From UBA10677 sp045654245 (GTDB lineage: Bacteria; Bacillota; Clostridia; Christensenellales; Pumilibacteraceae), in NCBI GenBank assembly GCA_045654245.1, contig JAZOMX010000011.1, forward strand, positions 61,313 through 125,312: a DNA stretch of 64,000 bases. Direction: 5' to 3'. Positions 32,353 through 40,887 of the stretch are shown in pieces (position 1 is the stretch's first letter; every line of letters starts with the position of its first letter). The position numbers and the translations under genes were made by a program. The notes below the pieces were generated by a model. That model saw only the letters and a program-made list of their open reading frames with translations. It ran no database searches and was not told the DNA's origin.

Positions 32353-33867
32353 TTGGTGGGTTTTGTGAAAACGGGTTTAATTTTAATAGACGTCGAGTCG
32401 TATATGTCTAGCGTTTCGCTCGTAGAAGAAGGGAAACTTAAGGAACACTACGTTGAATATAAGGCCTCTTCGTATATTACGGGTAACATTTATAAAGGGC
32501 AAGTAAAGAGCGTTCTTACTGGGCTTCAGTCTGCTTTCGTCAATTTTGGCAGTGCAAAAAACGGCTTTTTGGCGGTAGGCGAGACGGCGCAACATAAGAC
32601 CGTTATGACCGAGGCGGGCGTAATGCCCGTTCGCATTGACGCAAAAGAGGGCGACTATATAATGGTGCAAGCGACCAAGGAAGAACTTGGTAACAAAGGC
32701 GCGCGCCTAACGACGAATATAACGCTCCCGGGGCGATATTTAATCTTTTTGCCGACTCTGGATTTTGTCGGAGTGTCTGGAAAGATAACGGATGAGAAAT
32801 TCCGAGATAAGATAATCAAACAACTTACTAAATTAAAACCCGATGGCGGAGGATTTATTGCGCGTACTGCCTGTATGGAGGCGAAGCGAGGCGAGATAAA
32901 CGCCGAAGCGAAACGCTTGTTCGAGCAGTGGCAAAAGGTGCTTTCATCTTACGAGCAATCAACGGGAATTAGTAAGATATATTCTGACGGCGACCTCGTA
33001 TTCCGTCAAGTTCGTGATATGCTCTCGCCGAATATAGGCGCAATCGTGTGTAACGACAAAGCGACGGCTGACGCATTAATCGCCTCACTTAAAGAAAGCG
33101 ACATAAAATACTGGGATAAAGTAGTCGCTTACGACGGCGAATACGATATGTTCGACGCATACAACGTAATAGGTGAAGTGGATAGACTGCTTGACCGCAC
33201 GGTAAAACTTTCTAGTGGCGTTTCGCTCGTGTTTGATTACACGGAGGCTTTGACCGTAATCGACGTAAATACGGCGAAGTTTACAAAGGGCGCAAACCAC
33301 GAGGAAACGGTGTTTAGAGCAAACCTTGAAGCGGCGCGAGAGATAGCACGGCAAATACGCCTTCGCAATATCGGTGGTATAATAATCGTCGATTTTATAG
33401 ATATGCTAGACGAAGAGCATAAAACGGCGGTAGTTGAGGAACTCAAAAAAGAAATGGTGTACGACAGGACGAAAACGAGAGTAATCGGTATGTCGGCGCT
33501 AGGACTGGTTGAGATTACGAGAAAGAAAGTGGGCAAAGAATTAAGCACGGTGCTCCTTGATAAATGTCCGTTCTGTAACGGTGGAGCGCACGCTCAATCA
33601 GCCGACTACGTTGCGCGAAAGATTAAGGCGAAACTCAAACGACTATTCATTGACGGTAACTTTACTACGGCGGTTGTTACGCTTAACTTTAGCCTAGTTG
33701 ACCTAATGTTTACGGGCAAATATTTTTCTACCGAGTGCGAAACGATTTGGCGTGATAAACGCATATACCTAGTGCCCGATACGACTATCCTAAATCGTGA
33801 TTTTGCGATTAGGGGTAGTGATGAAAACGTAGTGGAATTACCACAAAGCGCAAGATTACTTTATTAA
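32353..33867 (+). CDS. rng: Ribonuclease G/E family endoribonuclease
   Basis: The ~500-residue enzyme has an N-terminal S1-like RNA-binding domain (GNIYKGQVKSVLTGLQSAFVNFG) and the catalytic DNase I-like core with the Mg-binding aspartates in TVIDVNTAKF and IIIVDFIDML. The zinc-link CPFCNGG is present. It lacks the long C-terminal scaffold of RNase E, so it is RNase G-like, working in 5'-end-dependent RNA processing. The exact start is uncertain: TTG 32353, GTG 32356 and GTG 32365 are in frame, and GGTGGG before 32365 could serve as a ribosome site. In many Clostridia rng follows spoIVFB, as here. Confidence 0.92.
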   Translation: MVGFVKTGLILIDVESYMSSVSLVEEGKLKEHYVEYKASSYITGNIYKGQVKSVLTGLQSAFVNFGSAKNGFLAVGETAQHKTVMTEAGVMPVRIDAKEGDYIMVQATKEELGNKGARLTTNITLPGRYLIFLPTLDFVGVSGKITDEKFRDKIIKQLTKLKPDGGGFIARTACMEAKRGEINAEAKRLFEQWQKVLSSYEQSTGISKIYSDGDLVFRQVRDMLSPNIGAIVCNDKATADALIASLKESDIKYWDKVVAYDGEYDMFDAYNVIGEVDRLLDRTVKLSSGVSLVFDYTEALTVIDVNTAKFTKGANHEETVFRANLEAAREIARQIRLRNIGGIIIVDFIDMLDEEHKTAVVEELKKEMVYDRTKTRVIGMSALGLVEITRKKVGKELSTVLLDKCPFCNGGAHAQSADYVARKIKAKLKRLFIDGNFTTAVVTLNFSLVDLMFTGKYFSTECETIWRDKRIYLVPDTTILNRDFAIRGSDENVVELPQSARLLY

Positions 33868-33876
33868 CGAGGACTT

Positions 33877-34599
33877 ATGGAAGAAATAGAGAAGAATACG
33901 AAGTTTAGCGTGAGGCTAAACGAAGACAAAAATGAGAGAAAGGAGAGTATAAAATACTTTTCGTTCGCACTAGCGCTAATCGTTTGCGTATATTTAACAG
34001 AACTTTTCCGACTGCTTGATAAACCGTTGTTTTCGCTAGTTTACTACGGCTATTTAACGGACGTTGTGAGAAACTCCGTTTCGGCGGTGTTCTTAATCGC
34101 TGAAATAATAGTTTTCCATAGAATAGCAAGACGATTTTTGCCCGTTCGACTTTTCGACGCCAAAAAACACGGGGAAGAACTCTCCATTAGACGGAGAATA
34201 ACGCTATACGTTATGACTGCGCTCCCCATACTTTTGACGGGAATTTTCCTTGGCTTTGAGTTCAAAGTCGTGTATGAACTAGGCGAGAAAGTGAATATGT
34301 ACACGCTACTTAACAATCTGTCGGGAATAGCGTTTGGTGGAGCGAAACTGTTTGCATTTTTATACTTTATAATGCTAACGCAAAAGGCGAGCGAGTTACT
34401 AATTAAGACGAGTTTGCCTCTCCCGTTCGGTGGATTTTTGTGTATGATTACTTTCGGTTTAATCGAAGTTTTCGTATCGCCCTCGATTTTCTCGTGGCTA
34501 TATTTTGCGCTTTGTTTGTACTATGGAATAATCTATCTCGTGTCCGAGCGTAGATTTATCGTGACTTTTATTTTGATGATGTTATTGTATATTTTGTAA
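33877..34599 (+). CDS. Integral membrane protein of unknown function
   Basis: This 240-residue protein has a charged N-terminus (MEEIEKNTKFSVRLNEDKNERK) followed by about six hydrophobic segments, including YFSFALALIVCVYLTELFRL, ITLYVMTALPILLTGIFLGF and FILMMLLYIL at the very end. No conserved motif is recognised. It lies 9 bases after rng and 4 bases before the LtaS-like gene, so the three are probably one operon. A partner role for the LtaS-like enzyme is possible but not shown. Confidence 0.75.
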   Translation: MEEIEKNTKFSVRLNEDKNERKESIKYFSFALALIVCVYLTELFRLLDKPLFSLVYYGYLTDVVRNSVSAVFLIAEIIVFHRIARRFLPVRLFDAKKHGEELSIRRRITLYVMTALPILLTGIFLGFEFKVVYELGEKVNMYTLLNNLSGIAFGGAKLFAFLYFIMLTQKASELLIKTSLPLPFGGFLCMITFGLIEVFVSPSIFSWLYFALCLYYGIIYLVSERRFIVTFILMMLLYIL

Positions 34600-34603
34600 G
34601 ACT

Positions 34604-36586
34604 ATGAAAGAGAGAATAAAACATTTTTTTAAAACGAATTATATTCCGCTTTGCTTTTTTGCGCTTGGCGTAATAATCGAACTCGTAGCAGTCCTCGTTA
34701 CGAGTGGTAAATTTTTCGTCCGCAATCCGATAATGTGGCTTTCGATTTTGGGAACGCTCACAATCGTCCAGTTCTTTATCCTAAATCAAAAAGCAAGATA
34801 TATTTTCTCGTGCGTAGTGCTTTTGGTATGGATGCTTATTGATATCATTTTTATCGTTATTTACGATATGACGGGAACGATTTTCGATTTTTCAATGCTC
34901 CAACTCCGCAACGACGGTATGGCGATTATCGAAAAACTGCCTATAAACTTTGCTTTTACTTCTGTTGCGGGTGTATTAGTTAGCGCGTTTATCGTGTTTG
35001 GCTCTCGTCCTATAAAGTACGTACCTAAGCCTACGGGTAAACTTCTTAAGGTCGTAATCCCCGTTGCTCTCTCTGCGTGCTTGCTTGCTCACGGACTAAT
35101 GGCAGCGCTTGAAGTGGGAAAGAACGATAGAGACGATTATCTAGAGAGTATGCTCTACGAAAAGACGGACAGTTTGTATTCCGACCGTGGAATAATGGGT
35201 AACCTTGCCACCGAGTTATATAAGAGCGCGTTTGATAAAGTAGAGGTAGGAAGTTTATCTGATATCGAAGATTTCGTTTACGGCGCAGTTAGCGAGCCGA
35301 CGCCTATGTTTGGACGAGCAAAGGATTACAACGTTGTAACGATACTTTGCGAGAGTTTCGAGTGGTTCTCGTTTATCCGTGACCTTGAGCATTATCCTAA
35401 CGGACACACCGCTGACGAGGCGACGCTCCGTACGCTTTTCCCCAACCTTTACAACTTTTACGACCACTCGATAGTAATGACGAACTATCACTCGCGAGAG
35501 AAAACGGACGTATCTGAAAATCTTTCGCTTATGGGAAGTTATCCGCTGACTTATTATACGAACTACGATTACGCAACTAACAATATACCGTATTCGCTAC
35601 CGCAAGTAATGAAAAACTTGTACGAAATACCTTCGACCTCTTTCCATAACGGAACTAACACTTTCTATAACCGTAACGAATATTTGGTAGATGCAATCGG
35701 TTTCGAGGCGTTCGTATCGTCCGAACAAATGGTAAAAGAGGGCGTAATGGTAAACCACGACGAACTTGGCGAGTACAACCTTGACTCTGAAATGATAGCG
35801 TCGTGCAACGAGCAAATGTTCCCGACGGACAGACGCTTTAACACATATATTACGACTATTACTATGCACGGACAGTACACGCACCGTGAGAATTTACAGC
35901 CCTATTACGACGCAATCGACGCGTCGGGAATACTAACGCTTATGGAAGGTACTTCGCAAGAGGCGGTAGATAATAACTGTTTCTATCACTACGTTGCGAC
36001 GGCTATGGAGTTTGACAAGGCAATCGGAACGCTAGTAAGTTATCTCGACCAAAAAGGGCTTACGGATAATACGCTTATTATGCTTTTCTCCGACCATAAC
36101 ACTTACTATAATTCTCAGTCAAACTACATTAAAGACATTGACCTAACGAACAACTCTAACGATAAAAACTTAACTGAACTATACAGAGTTCCGCTTATGG
36201 TTAAAATAGGTAAGGGCGAAACTCAAACCGTGTATAACGACAAATTCGTTTGTACTGCCGATATTTTACCCACTACGCTTGACCTTCTTGGAATTAAATA
36301 CTATTCCAACCTCTACTACGGAAACTCTTTCTTTGCTAACGAAGAAACGGTGCTTTACTCCCGCGCGTACGATATGTTCTTAACGGACGAAATGTATTTC
36401 ACTACGCTTAACAATATTAAGTATCGCTCTGAGGTCGTGGACGACGATTATATTGCGTCGGTGGAGGTTAGAGCAAAGAAATTGCTTAAAAAGACTTCGT
36501 ATATCAACCGTATTTTTGCGAGCAACTTCTTTAACGGAGAGCGCCTAGCCGTTTTCGAAAGAAGATTAAAAGGTCTTAACGAGTAA
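34604..36586 (+). CDS. LtaS-like sulfatase-fold phosphoglycerol transferase
   Basis: The 660-residue protein has five N-terminal membrane helices (the first IPLCFFALGVIIELVAVLVT) and an extracellular sulfatase-fold domain from about residue 230. Metal and nucleophile motifs include VVTILCESFEWF (glutamate ligand), REKTDVSENLSLMGSYPL (threonine nucleophile) and LIMLFSDHNTYYN (Asp-His pair). The domain plan is that of lipoteichoic acid synthase, which polymerises glycerol phosphate from phosphatidylglycerol; related enzymes decorate other polymers. The N-terminal half is somewhat diverged, so the exact polymer is open. It ends the rng unit. Confidence 0.85.
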   Translation: MKERIKHFFKTNYIPLCFFALGVIIELVAVLVTSGKFFVRNPIMWLSILGTLTIVQFFILNQKARYIFSCVVLLVWMLIDIIFIVIYDMTGTIFDFSMLQLRNDGMAIIEKLPINFAFTSVAGVLVSAFIVFGSRPIKYVPKPTGKLLKVVIPVALSACLLAHGLMAALEVGKNDRDDYLESMLYEKTDSLYSDRGIMGNLATELYKSAFDKVEVGSLSDIEDFVYGAVSEPTPMFGRAKDYNVVTILCESFEWFSFIRDLEHYPNGHTADEATLRTLFPNLYNFYDHSIVMTNYHSREKTDVSENLSLMGSYPLTYYTNYDYATNNIPYSLPQVMKNLYEIPSTSFHNGTNTFYNRNEYLVDAIGFEAFVSSEQMVKEGVMVNHDELGEYNLDSEMIASCNEQMFPTDRRFNTYITTITMHGQYTHRENLQPYYDAIDASGILTLMEGTSQEAVDNNCFYHYVATAMEFDKAIGTLVSYLDQKGLTDNTLIMLFSDHNTYYNSQSNYIKDIDLTNNSNDKNLTELYRVPLMVKIGKGETQTVYNDKFVCTADILPTTLDLLGIKYYSNLYYGNSFFANEETVLYSRAYDMFLTDEMYFTTLNNIKYRSEVVDDDYIASVEVRAKKLLKKTSYINRIFASNFFNGERLAVFERRLKGLNE

Positions 36587-36728
36587 AAAAAAATAATTTT
36601 TTCCGTATAAAGTGAACGCCCTTTGCACAACATAGTATTACAAGGGAGCGATAAAAACGCTTTAACCGAATGGATACGGACTTTGCTCAAACCTTACGGT
36701 GAGAAACGGAGCAAATATAGTTGAAGAG
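36587..36728. other. Gap with possible RNA structure, no gene found
   Basis: After the LtaS-like stop, CCCTT..AAGGG (36612-36646 area) and TTTGCTC with GAGCAAA, enclosing ACC-TTAC-GGT, can pair. The stretch runs straight into the terminator at 36729, so it could be a 3'-UTR or a short structured RNA. No promoter in front of it is convincing and no known RNA family is recognised. Confidence 0.35.
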
Positions 36729-36766
36729 AAAATCCTTCCTTGTAAAAATAGGGAAGGATTTTTTTC
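36729..36766 (+). terminator. Terminator of the rng/LtaS-like unit
   Basis: AAAATCCTTCC pairs perfectly with GGAAGGATTTT, then a T-run. It lies about 140 bases beyond the LtaS-like stop. Confidence 0.88.
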
Positions 36767-36772
36767 TTAAAC

Positions 36773-36868
36773 GAGTTTGATAATCCTTATTGCTATAAGA
36801 AAAATCATATTGACTTGATAAACCTTGCTTTTGCAAACAATCAACGACGACTTGATAAAACCTTATGG
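36773..36868. repeat. Three imperfect direct repeats about 38 bp apart
   Basis: GAGTTTGATAATCCTTAT (36773), GACTTGATAAACCTTGCT (36812) and GACTTGATAAAACCTTAT (36849) share TTGATAA(A)CCTT, with the TTGATAA cores 38 and 37 bases apart. A weaker relative, GACTTTGCTCAAACCTTA, lies at about 36680. There is no open frame here. The meaning is unknown. Confidence 0.5.
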
Positions 36869-36917
36869 AAAAGAAAATCAATGTAATTAAAGAGTAAATT
36901 TTCTTCCCACGGCATAT

Positions 36918-36950
36918 AAAAACGCGCTACCATTTTTGGTAACGCGTTTT
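36918..36950 (-). terminator. Terminator of groESL
   Basis: On the minus strand AAAACGCGTTACC pairs with GGTAGCGCGTTTT (one G-U), followed by TTTTTATATG. It lies 22 bases past the groEL stop. Confidence 0.88.
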
Positions 36951-36972
36951 CTTTTTATAGTAATCGATAGTA

Positions 36973-38607
36973 TTAGTACATACCGCCCATACCACCCATA
37001 CCGCCGGCAGGAGCAACAGGCTCGGGCTCGGGGATATCGGCAACAACCGATTCGGTAGTAAGTAGGGTAGATGCTACGGACGCTGCATTTTGTAGTGCCG
37101 AGCGAGTAACCTTGGTGGGGTCGATAATGCCCTTAGCAACCATATCGCCGTACTCGTTATTGAGCGCGTCGTAACCGTAGGTTGCAGGCTTTTTGGAAGT
37201 CAAAATCGTATTTACTACGATAGAGCCGTCGATACCAGCATTTACGGAGATTTGTTTTAGGGGTTCTTCAAGAGCCTTAAGAACAATCATAGCGCCCGTT
37301 TTTTCGTCGCCGGAGAGCGATTTTACGAGTTTGTTAAGGGTGGGGATTGCGGTAATAAGAGCAACGCCACCGCCGGGAACGATACCTTCTTCAACAGCCG
37401 CTCTGGTTGCTGCAAGAGCGTCCTCGATGCGGAGTTTTTTCTCTTTCATTTCAACTTCGGTAGCAGCACCAACGTTAACGACTGCTACGCCACCTGCGAG
37501 TTTAGCAAGGCGTTCAGCGAGTTTTTCACGGTCGTAATCGGAGGTAGTAACTTCCATTTGCGCTCTAATCGACTTAATTCTAGCCTTGATAGCCTCGGTG
37601 TCGCCTGCGCCCTCAACGATAGTGGTGTTGTCCTTATCAACTTTAACCTGTTTTGCTCTACCAAGCATATCGGGAGTAACGTCTTTAAGTTCAAGACCGG
37701 TTTCTTCGCTGATAACCGTACCGCCGGTAAGAACGGCGATATCTTTAAGCATTTCTTTTCTTCTGTCGCCAAAACCGGGTGCTTTAACGGCAACGCAGTT
37801 AAAGGTACCGCGGAGTTTGTTAACAACGAGGGTAGCCAAGGGCTCGCTCTCGATATCGTCAGCGATAATTAAAAGTTTAGCGCCGTTATTAACGATTTGC
37901 TCGAGTACGGGCAAAATTTCTTGGATGTTAGAAATCTTCTTATCGGTGATAAGGATAAGGGGATTTTCTAAAATCGCCTCCATTTTATCGGAGTTAGTAA
38001 CCATATAAGCGGATGCGTAACCTCTGTCGAACTGCATACCTTCTACGATAGTGAGGTTAGTCTCCATAGTTTTGGACTCCTCAATCGTAATAACGCCGTC
38101 TTTACCAACCTTTTCCATAGCGTCTGCGATAAGTTCGCCAACCTTGGGGTCTCCAGCGGAGTTAGACGCAACCTGCATAATAGCCGTTTTGGAATCAATA
38201 GGCTTGCTAATCGTCTTAAGGTGAGCAACGGTAGCCTCGGTAGCGGATGCAATACCTTTCTTTACGATAATGGGGTTAGCGCCAGCCGCGATATTTTTTA
38301 GACCTTCGCGGATAATAGCCTGAGCGAGTACGCACGCGGTAGTAGTACCGTCGCCAGCCACGTCGTTAGTTTTGGTGGAAACTTCTTTTACGAGTTGAGC
38401 GCCCATATTTTCGAAAGCGTCCTCAAGTTCGATTTCTTTTGCAATCGTAACGCCGTCGTTAGTGATAAGGGGAGCGCCGTACTTTTTGCCGAGAACGACG
38501 TTTCTGCCCTTAGGACCGAGCGTAATTTTTACGGTGTTAGCAAGGGTATTAACGCCAGCCTCTAGCGCCTTTCTTGCCTCTTCGCCAGTTTTAATCTGTT
38601 TAGCCAT
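36973..38607 (-). CDS. groEL: 60-kDa chaperonin GroEL
   Basis: The 544-residue GroEL is complete and of normal length. It starts AKQIKTGEEARKALEAGVN, has the nucleotide motif VAGDGTTTACVLAQAI, the apical-domain QFDRGYASAYMVTN, and the signature AAVEEGIVPGGGVAL. The C-terminus ends in the usual Gly-Met repeat (GGMGGMGGMY). It forms the double-ring ATP-driven folding chamber with GroES, encoded 18 bases upstream. A terminator follows. Nothing is anomalous. Confidence 0.98.
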   Translation of the reverse strand: MAKQIKTGEEARKALEAGVNTLANTVKITLGPKGRNVVLGKKYGAPLITNDGVTIAKEIELEDAFENMGAQLVKEVSTKTNDVAGDGTTTACVLAQAIIREGLKNIAAGANPIIVKKGIASATEATVAHLKTISKPIDSKTAIMQVASNSAGDPKVGELIADAMEKVGKDGVITIEESKTMETNLTIVEGMQFDRGYASAYMVTNSDKMEAILENPLILITDKKISNIQEILPVLEQIVNNGAKLLIIADDIESEPLATLVVNKLRGTFNCVAVKAPGFGDRRKEMLKDIAVLTGGTVISEETGLELKDVTPDMLGRAKQVKVDKDNTTIVEGAGDTEAIKARIKSIRAQMEVTTSDYDREKLAERLAKLAGGVAVVNVGAATEVEMKEKKLRIEDALAATRAAVEEGIVPGGGVALITAIPTLNKLVKSLSGDEKTGAMIVLKALEEPLKQISVNAGIDGSIVVNTILTSKKPATYGYDALNNEYGDMVAKGIIDPTKVTRSALQNAASVASTLLTTESVVADIPEPEPVAPAGGMGGMGGMY

Positions 38608-38625
38608 TTTCTTATCTCCTTACAA

Positions 38626-38913
38626 TTATTCTTCAACGATAGCGAGAATATCGCTTTGACGGAGAATAGTAACTTCTTTGCCGTCAACTTTGAATTCGCT
38701 ACCAGCGTATTTCGAGCATAAAACTTTATCGCCTACTTTAACTTCCATTTTAATTTCTTTGCCGTCGATTATTCCGCCGGGGCCTACTGCAATAACTCTA
38801 GCCATTTGGGGTTTTTCTTGGTCCTTAGCGAGAAGGAAAATACCGCTAGAAGTTTTTTCTTCAGCGTCCATAGGTTCAACGACAACTCTGTCAAACAAAG
38901 GTTTGATTTGCAT
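38626..38913 (-). CDS. groES: 10-kDa co-chaperonin GroES
   Basis: The start chosen is ATG at 38913, giving MQIKPLFDRVVVEPM and 95 residues, the usual GroES N-terminus. The GGAGG eight bases upstream is its ribosome site and would be destroyed as such by an upstream start at 38928. The mobile loop lies in EEKTSSGIFLLAKDQEKPQ, and the dome strands in KVGDKVLCSKYAGSEF follow. It caps the GroEL ring. The bicistronic groESL is under the promoter and CIRCE-like site described just upstream. Confidence 0.97.
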   Translation of the reverse strand: MQIKPLFDRVVVEPMDAEEKTSSGIFLLAKDQEKPQMARVIAVGPGGIIDGKEIKMEVKVGDKVLCSKYAGSEFKVDGKEVTILRQSDILAIVEE

Positions 38914-38948
38914 ATTCAATGCCTCCATATAATATTTTCTAGTAAATC

Positions 38949-38965
38949 AGCGGTTGATTACCGCT
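38949..38965 (-). promoter_or_regulatory. Inverted repeat in the groESL leader
   Basis: AGCGGT and ACCGCT, separated by 5 bases, form a perfect inverted repeat just downstream of the groES -10 box. It could be a leader hairpin or an operator; no T-run follows. Confidence 0.4.
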
Positions 38966-38973
38966 TGTATAAT

Positions 38974-39002
38974 ATGATATATCACTTTTTCATTTTTGGC
39001 AA
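38974..39002 (-). promoter_or_regulatory. groESL promoter
   Basis: Read on the minus strand, TTGCCA (39002-38997) and TATCAT (38979-38974) are 17 bases apart, about 60 bases before the groES start. Confidence 0.65.
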
Positions 39003-39040
39003 GCGATTTAACCGAAAAAAGCGAAAAAAATTTTAAAAAA

Positions 39041-39067
39041 TTATCAGTCTCGCTTTTAGAGTGCTAG
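39041..39067 (-). promoter_or_regulatory. CIRCE-like HrcA operator upstream of groESL
   Basis: On the minus strand CTAGCACTC-N9-GACTGATAA matches the CIRCE consensus TTAGCACTC-N9-GAGTGCTAA at 8/9 and 7/9 positions, with the exact 9-base spacer. It overlaps a perfect 12-bp palindrome, AGTGCTAGCACT. It lies about 40 bases upstream of the recognised -35 box rather than over the start site, which is unusual. Confidence 0.7.
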
Positions 39068-39113
39068 CACTTTAGGTCGTTATTTGTCGAGAGTAATATA
39101 AGCGTAAAATCGC

Positions 39114-39142
39114 TTGTCAAAACGCGCGAATTGTGATACAAT
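39114..39142 (+). promoter_or_regulatory. Promoter of comEB
   Basis: TTGTCA (39114-39119) and TACAAT (39137-39142) are 17 bases apart, 35 bases before the start codon. Confidence 0.75.
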
Positions 39143-39176
39143 GCTAATAAACAAAAGGAAAAGGGGCTATTAGTCA

Positions 39177-39641
39177 ATGGACGCTATGAAAAATACGAAG
39201 TGGGACGAGAGATTTCTTTCAATGGCAGAACAAGTTGCTACTTGGTCTAGTTGCTATCAAGAAAACCGTCAAGTAGGCGCGGTAATCGCGAAGAATAAAC
39301 GCATACTAACGACTGGATACAACGGTGCGAGCGCAGGCGTAATCAGTTGTAAAGAAAGAGGGGAGTGTCTCCGTCGTAAACTTAATATACCTAGTGGAAC
39401 GCAACACGAACTTTGTTACGCTACTCACGCCGAGCAAAACGCAATCGTGCAGGCAGCCAAGATGGGAATTAGCATAGACGGAGCAACGCTTTATTGTACG
39501 CATCAGCCTTGCGTGATATGCGCTAAAATGATAATCAATAGCGGAATAGTAAGAATAGTTTATCGTCACGGATATCCCGACGAGTTTTCACTAAAACTGC
39601 TAAAAGAGGCAGGGGTAGAAATCGAGCAACTAGCGAAGTGA
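39177..39641 (+). CDS. comEB: dCMP/cytidine deaminase-family protein (ComEB-like)
   Basis: This 154-residue zinc deaminase has the histidine/glutamate site THAEQNAIVQAA and the cysteine pair CTHQPCVICAKMII. GYNGASAGVISCKERGECL is the extra metal-site region typical of dCMP deaminases, which produce dUMP for thymidylate synthesis. The length is normal. The start at 39177 has AAGGGG about 10 bases upstream; a second ATG nine bases on is possible. It is followed after 7 bases by a DMT-family transporter gene with no obvious metabolic connection. Confidence 0.9.
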   Translation: MDAMKNTKWDERFLSMAEQVATWSSCYQENRQVGAVIAKNKRILTTGYNGASAGVISCKERGECLRRKLNIPSGTQHELCYATHAEQNAIVQAAKMGISIDGATLYCTHQPCVICAKMIINSGIVRIVYRHGYPDEFSLKLLKEAGVEIEQLAK

Positions 39642-39648
39642 GATTAGA

Positions 39649-40566
39649 ATGGATTACGCTTGGATAACATTGTCCGCAGTACTAATTGCGGTGCAAAATG
39701 CTTTTAATAAACTTTACCAAAAAAACTCGCTTAAAGGGATACGCCCGGCGTTAATTTATCCGGCAATAGTATCGCTGTTTTCGGTGTTATTATTCCTATC
39801 AATGAACGGCTTTTCGCTTGATTTTAGCGTACTAAGTTTCGTTTTTGCGATAATCGTTGCGCTAAATTCGGTAATGATGATGATAGTCAATATTTTGGCG
39901 TTCAAAGAGGGTAGCGTTTCTGTATGCACTATGTTTATGATGCTTGGCGGAATGCTCTTGCCATACTTTTTTGGAATATTTTTCCTCGACGAAAAGGTAA
40001 CCGCGCTACGAATAATAGGCGTTATAATACTAATTTGCGCGCTAGTGCTATCTAGTTTGGCGAAGAGCGGAAACGAAAGTAAGAAAAACAGTAAAAAGTT
40101 CTACCTTTACTGCATAATCATTTTCTTAAGTAACGGTCTTTCGGGAATAATGTCCAAGACGCATCAAATCAATTCGTCGGCAATCGGAACGAACGACTAT
40201 CTCGTTTGGTTATACTCGGCCCGTTGCGTGTTCGCAGTAATCATTTTCACGGCGGTAACGCTCGTGCTTAAAAAGAGAGCGGTTGAAAGTGGCGATACTA
40301 TTTCGCCTATGTTTGGAAACAAAACGAAAAATCTGCTCGCCGTTGTTTTTTCTGCAGGATTTGCAATCTCGTCTGGACTTGGATATTTCTTGCAACTTAT
40401 CGTTGCAAAAACGCTAGACGCCTCGCTATTGTATCCTTTCATTACGGGCGGAACGATAATCTTTACGACGATAATGGCGTGGATTGTATTCAAGGAAAAA
40501 ATTAGCGCAAAAATGTGGATTGCGCTTGCAATAATGCTTTCTGGAACGATAATGTTCGTATTTTAA
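39649..40566 (+). CDS. EamA/DMT-superfamily membrane transporter
   Basis: The 305-residue protein has ten membrane segments in two homologous halves, as expected for drug/metabolite transporters. The first half starts WITLSAVLIAVQNAFNKLYQ, and the end of the second half has DASLLYPFITGGTIIFTTIM then WIVFKEKISAKMWIALAIM. The substrate is unknown. The last 17 codons (40516-40566) are repeated at 41743-41793 beyond the next gene cluster, with identical protein sequence. That makes this gene one boundary of a likely inserted segment. Confidence 0.85.
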   Translation: MDYAWITLSAVLIAVQNAFNKLYQKNSLKGIRPALIYPAIVSLFSVLLFLSMNGFSLDFSVLSFVFAIIVALNSVMMMIVNILAFKEGSVSVCTMFMMLGGMLLPYFFGIFFLDEKVTALRIIGVIILICALVLSSLAKSGNESKKNSKKFYLYCIIIFLSNGLSGIMSKTHQINSSAIGTNDYLVWLYSARCVFAVIIFTAVTLVLKKRAVESGDTISPMFGNKTKNLLAVVFSAGFAISSGLGYFLQLIVAKTLDASLLYPFITGGTIIFTTIMAWIVFKEKISAKMWIALAIMLSGTIMFVF

Positions 40567-40592
40567 CGGATAAGAGCAACAAAAATGACAAA

Positions 40593-40630
40593 AAAAGGAC
40601 AATGCTATATAGGGCTTTGTCCTTTTATTT
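40593..40630 (+). terminator. Terminator after the DMT transporter
   Basis: AAAAGGACA pairs perfectly with TGTCCTTTT, then TATTTT. It can also serve the convergent XRE regulator gene. Confidence 0.85.
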
Positions 40631-40645
40631 TGATATGATAAGTAA

Positions 40646-40855
40646 TTATTTTAAACCTAAAATTTCGTCGGCAGATACGTCAAGAATTTCACAAATATTA
40701 GCAAAAGTATCTAGTGCGGGAAATTTGTCTAAGCGCATATATTTGCTAACGGTAGATGGATTTATGCCTAATCTTGTTGCAAGTTCCTTCTGTGATATTG
40801 TTCCATATTGTATTGCTTCACGCAATCTTTTTTGTATTTCTTCAATCTTTATCAT
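40646..40855 (-). CDS. XRE-family HTH repressor
   Basis: This 69-residue protein is a single Cro/CI-type helix-turn-helix domain. ISQKELATRLGINPSTVSKYMRLDKFP covers the two DNA-reading helices, and LDTFANICEILDVSADEILGL is the usual closing helices. It is transcribed away from the zinc-ribbon genes, and the 92-base intergenic region holds two copies of the palindrome GCACATTGTGC, so autoregulation and control of the neighbours is likely. No ribosome site is visible before its ATG. Its base use is AT-richer than the surrounding chromosome, like that of the two genes it faces. Confidence 0.9.
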   Translation of the reverse strand: MIKIEEIQKRLREAIQYGTISQKELATRLGINPSTVSKYMRLDKFPALDTFANICEILDVSADEILGLK

Positions 40856-40867
40856 ATAAAAAGTTTA

Positions 40868-40878
40868 GCACATTGTGC
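40868..40878. promoter_or_regulatory. Operator copy 1 (XRE-side palindrome)
   Basis: GCACATTGTGC, a palindrome around one central base, lies 12 bases upstream of the XRE start codon. It is identical to the copy at 40897-40907, 29 bases away. Confidence 0.65.
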
Positions 40879-40887
40879 AATTTTTGC

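Noticed and set aside
36593..36766. Possible 6S RNA (about 175 bases ending in a terminator)
   Set aside because: A closing stem, central bubble and apical stem in the 6S arrangement could not be drawn, and no promoter was found. It is left as an unassigned structured stretch.
36773..36868. CRISPR-like array
   Set aside because: The three repeats are only ~18 bases, imperfect, have ~20-base spacers and no cas genes are near.
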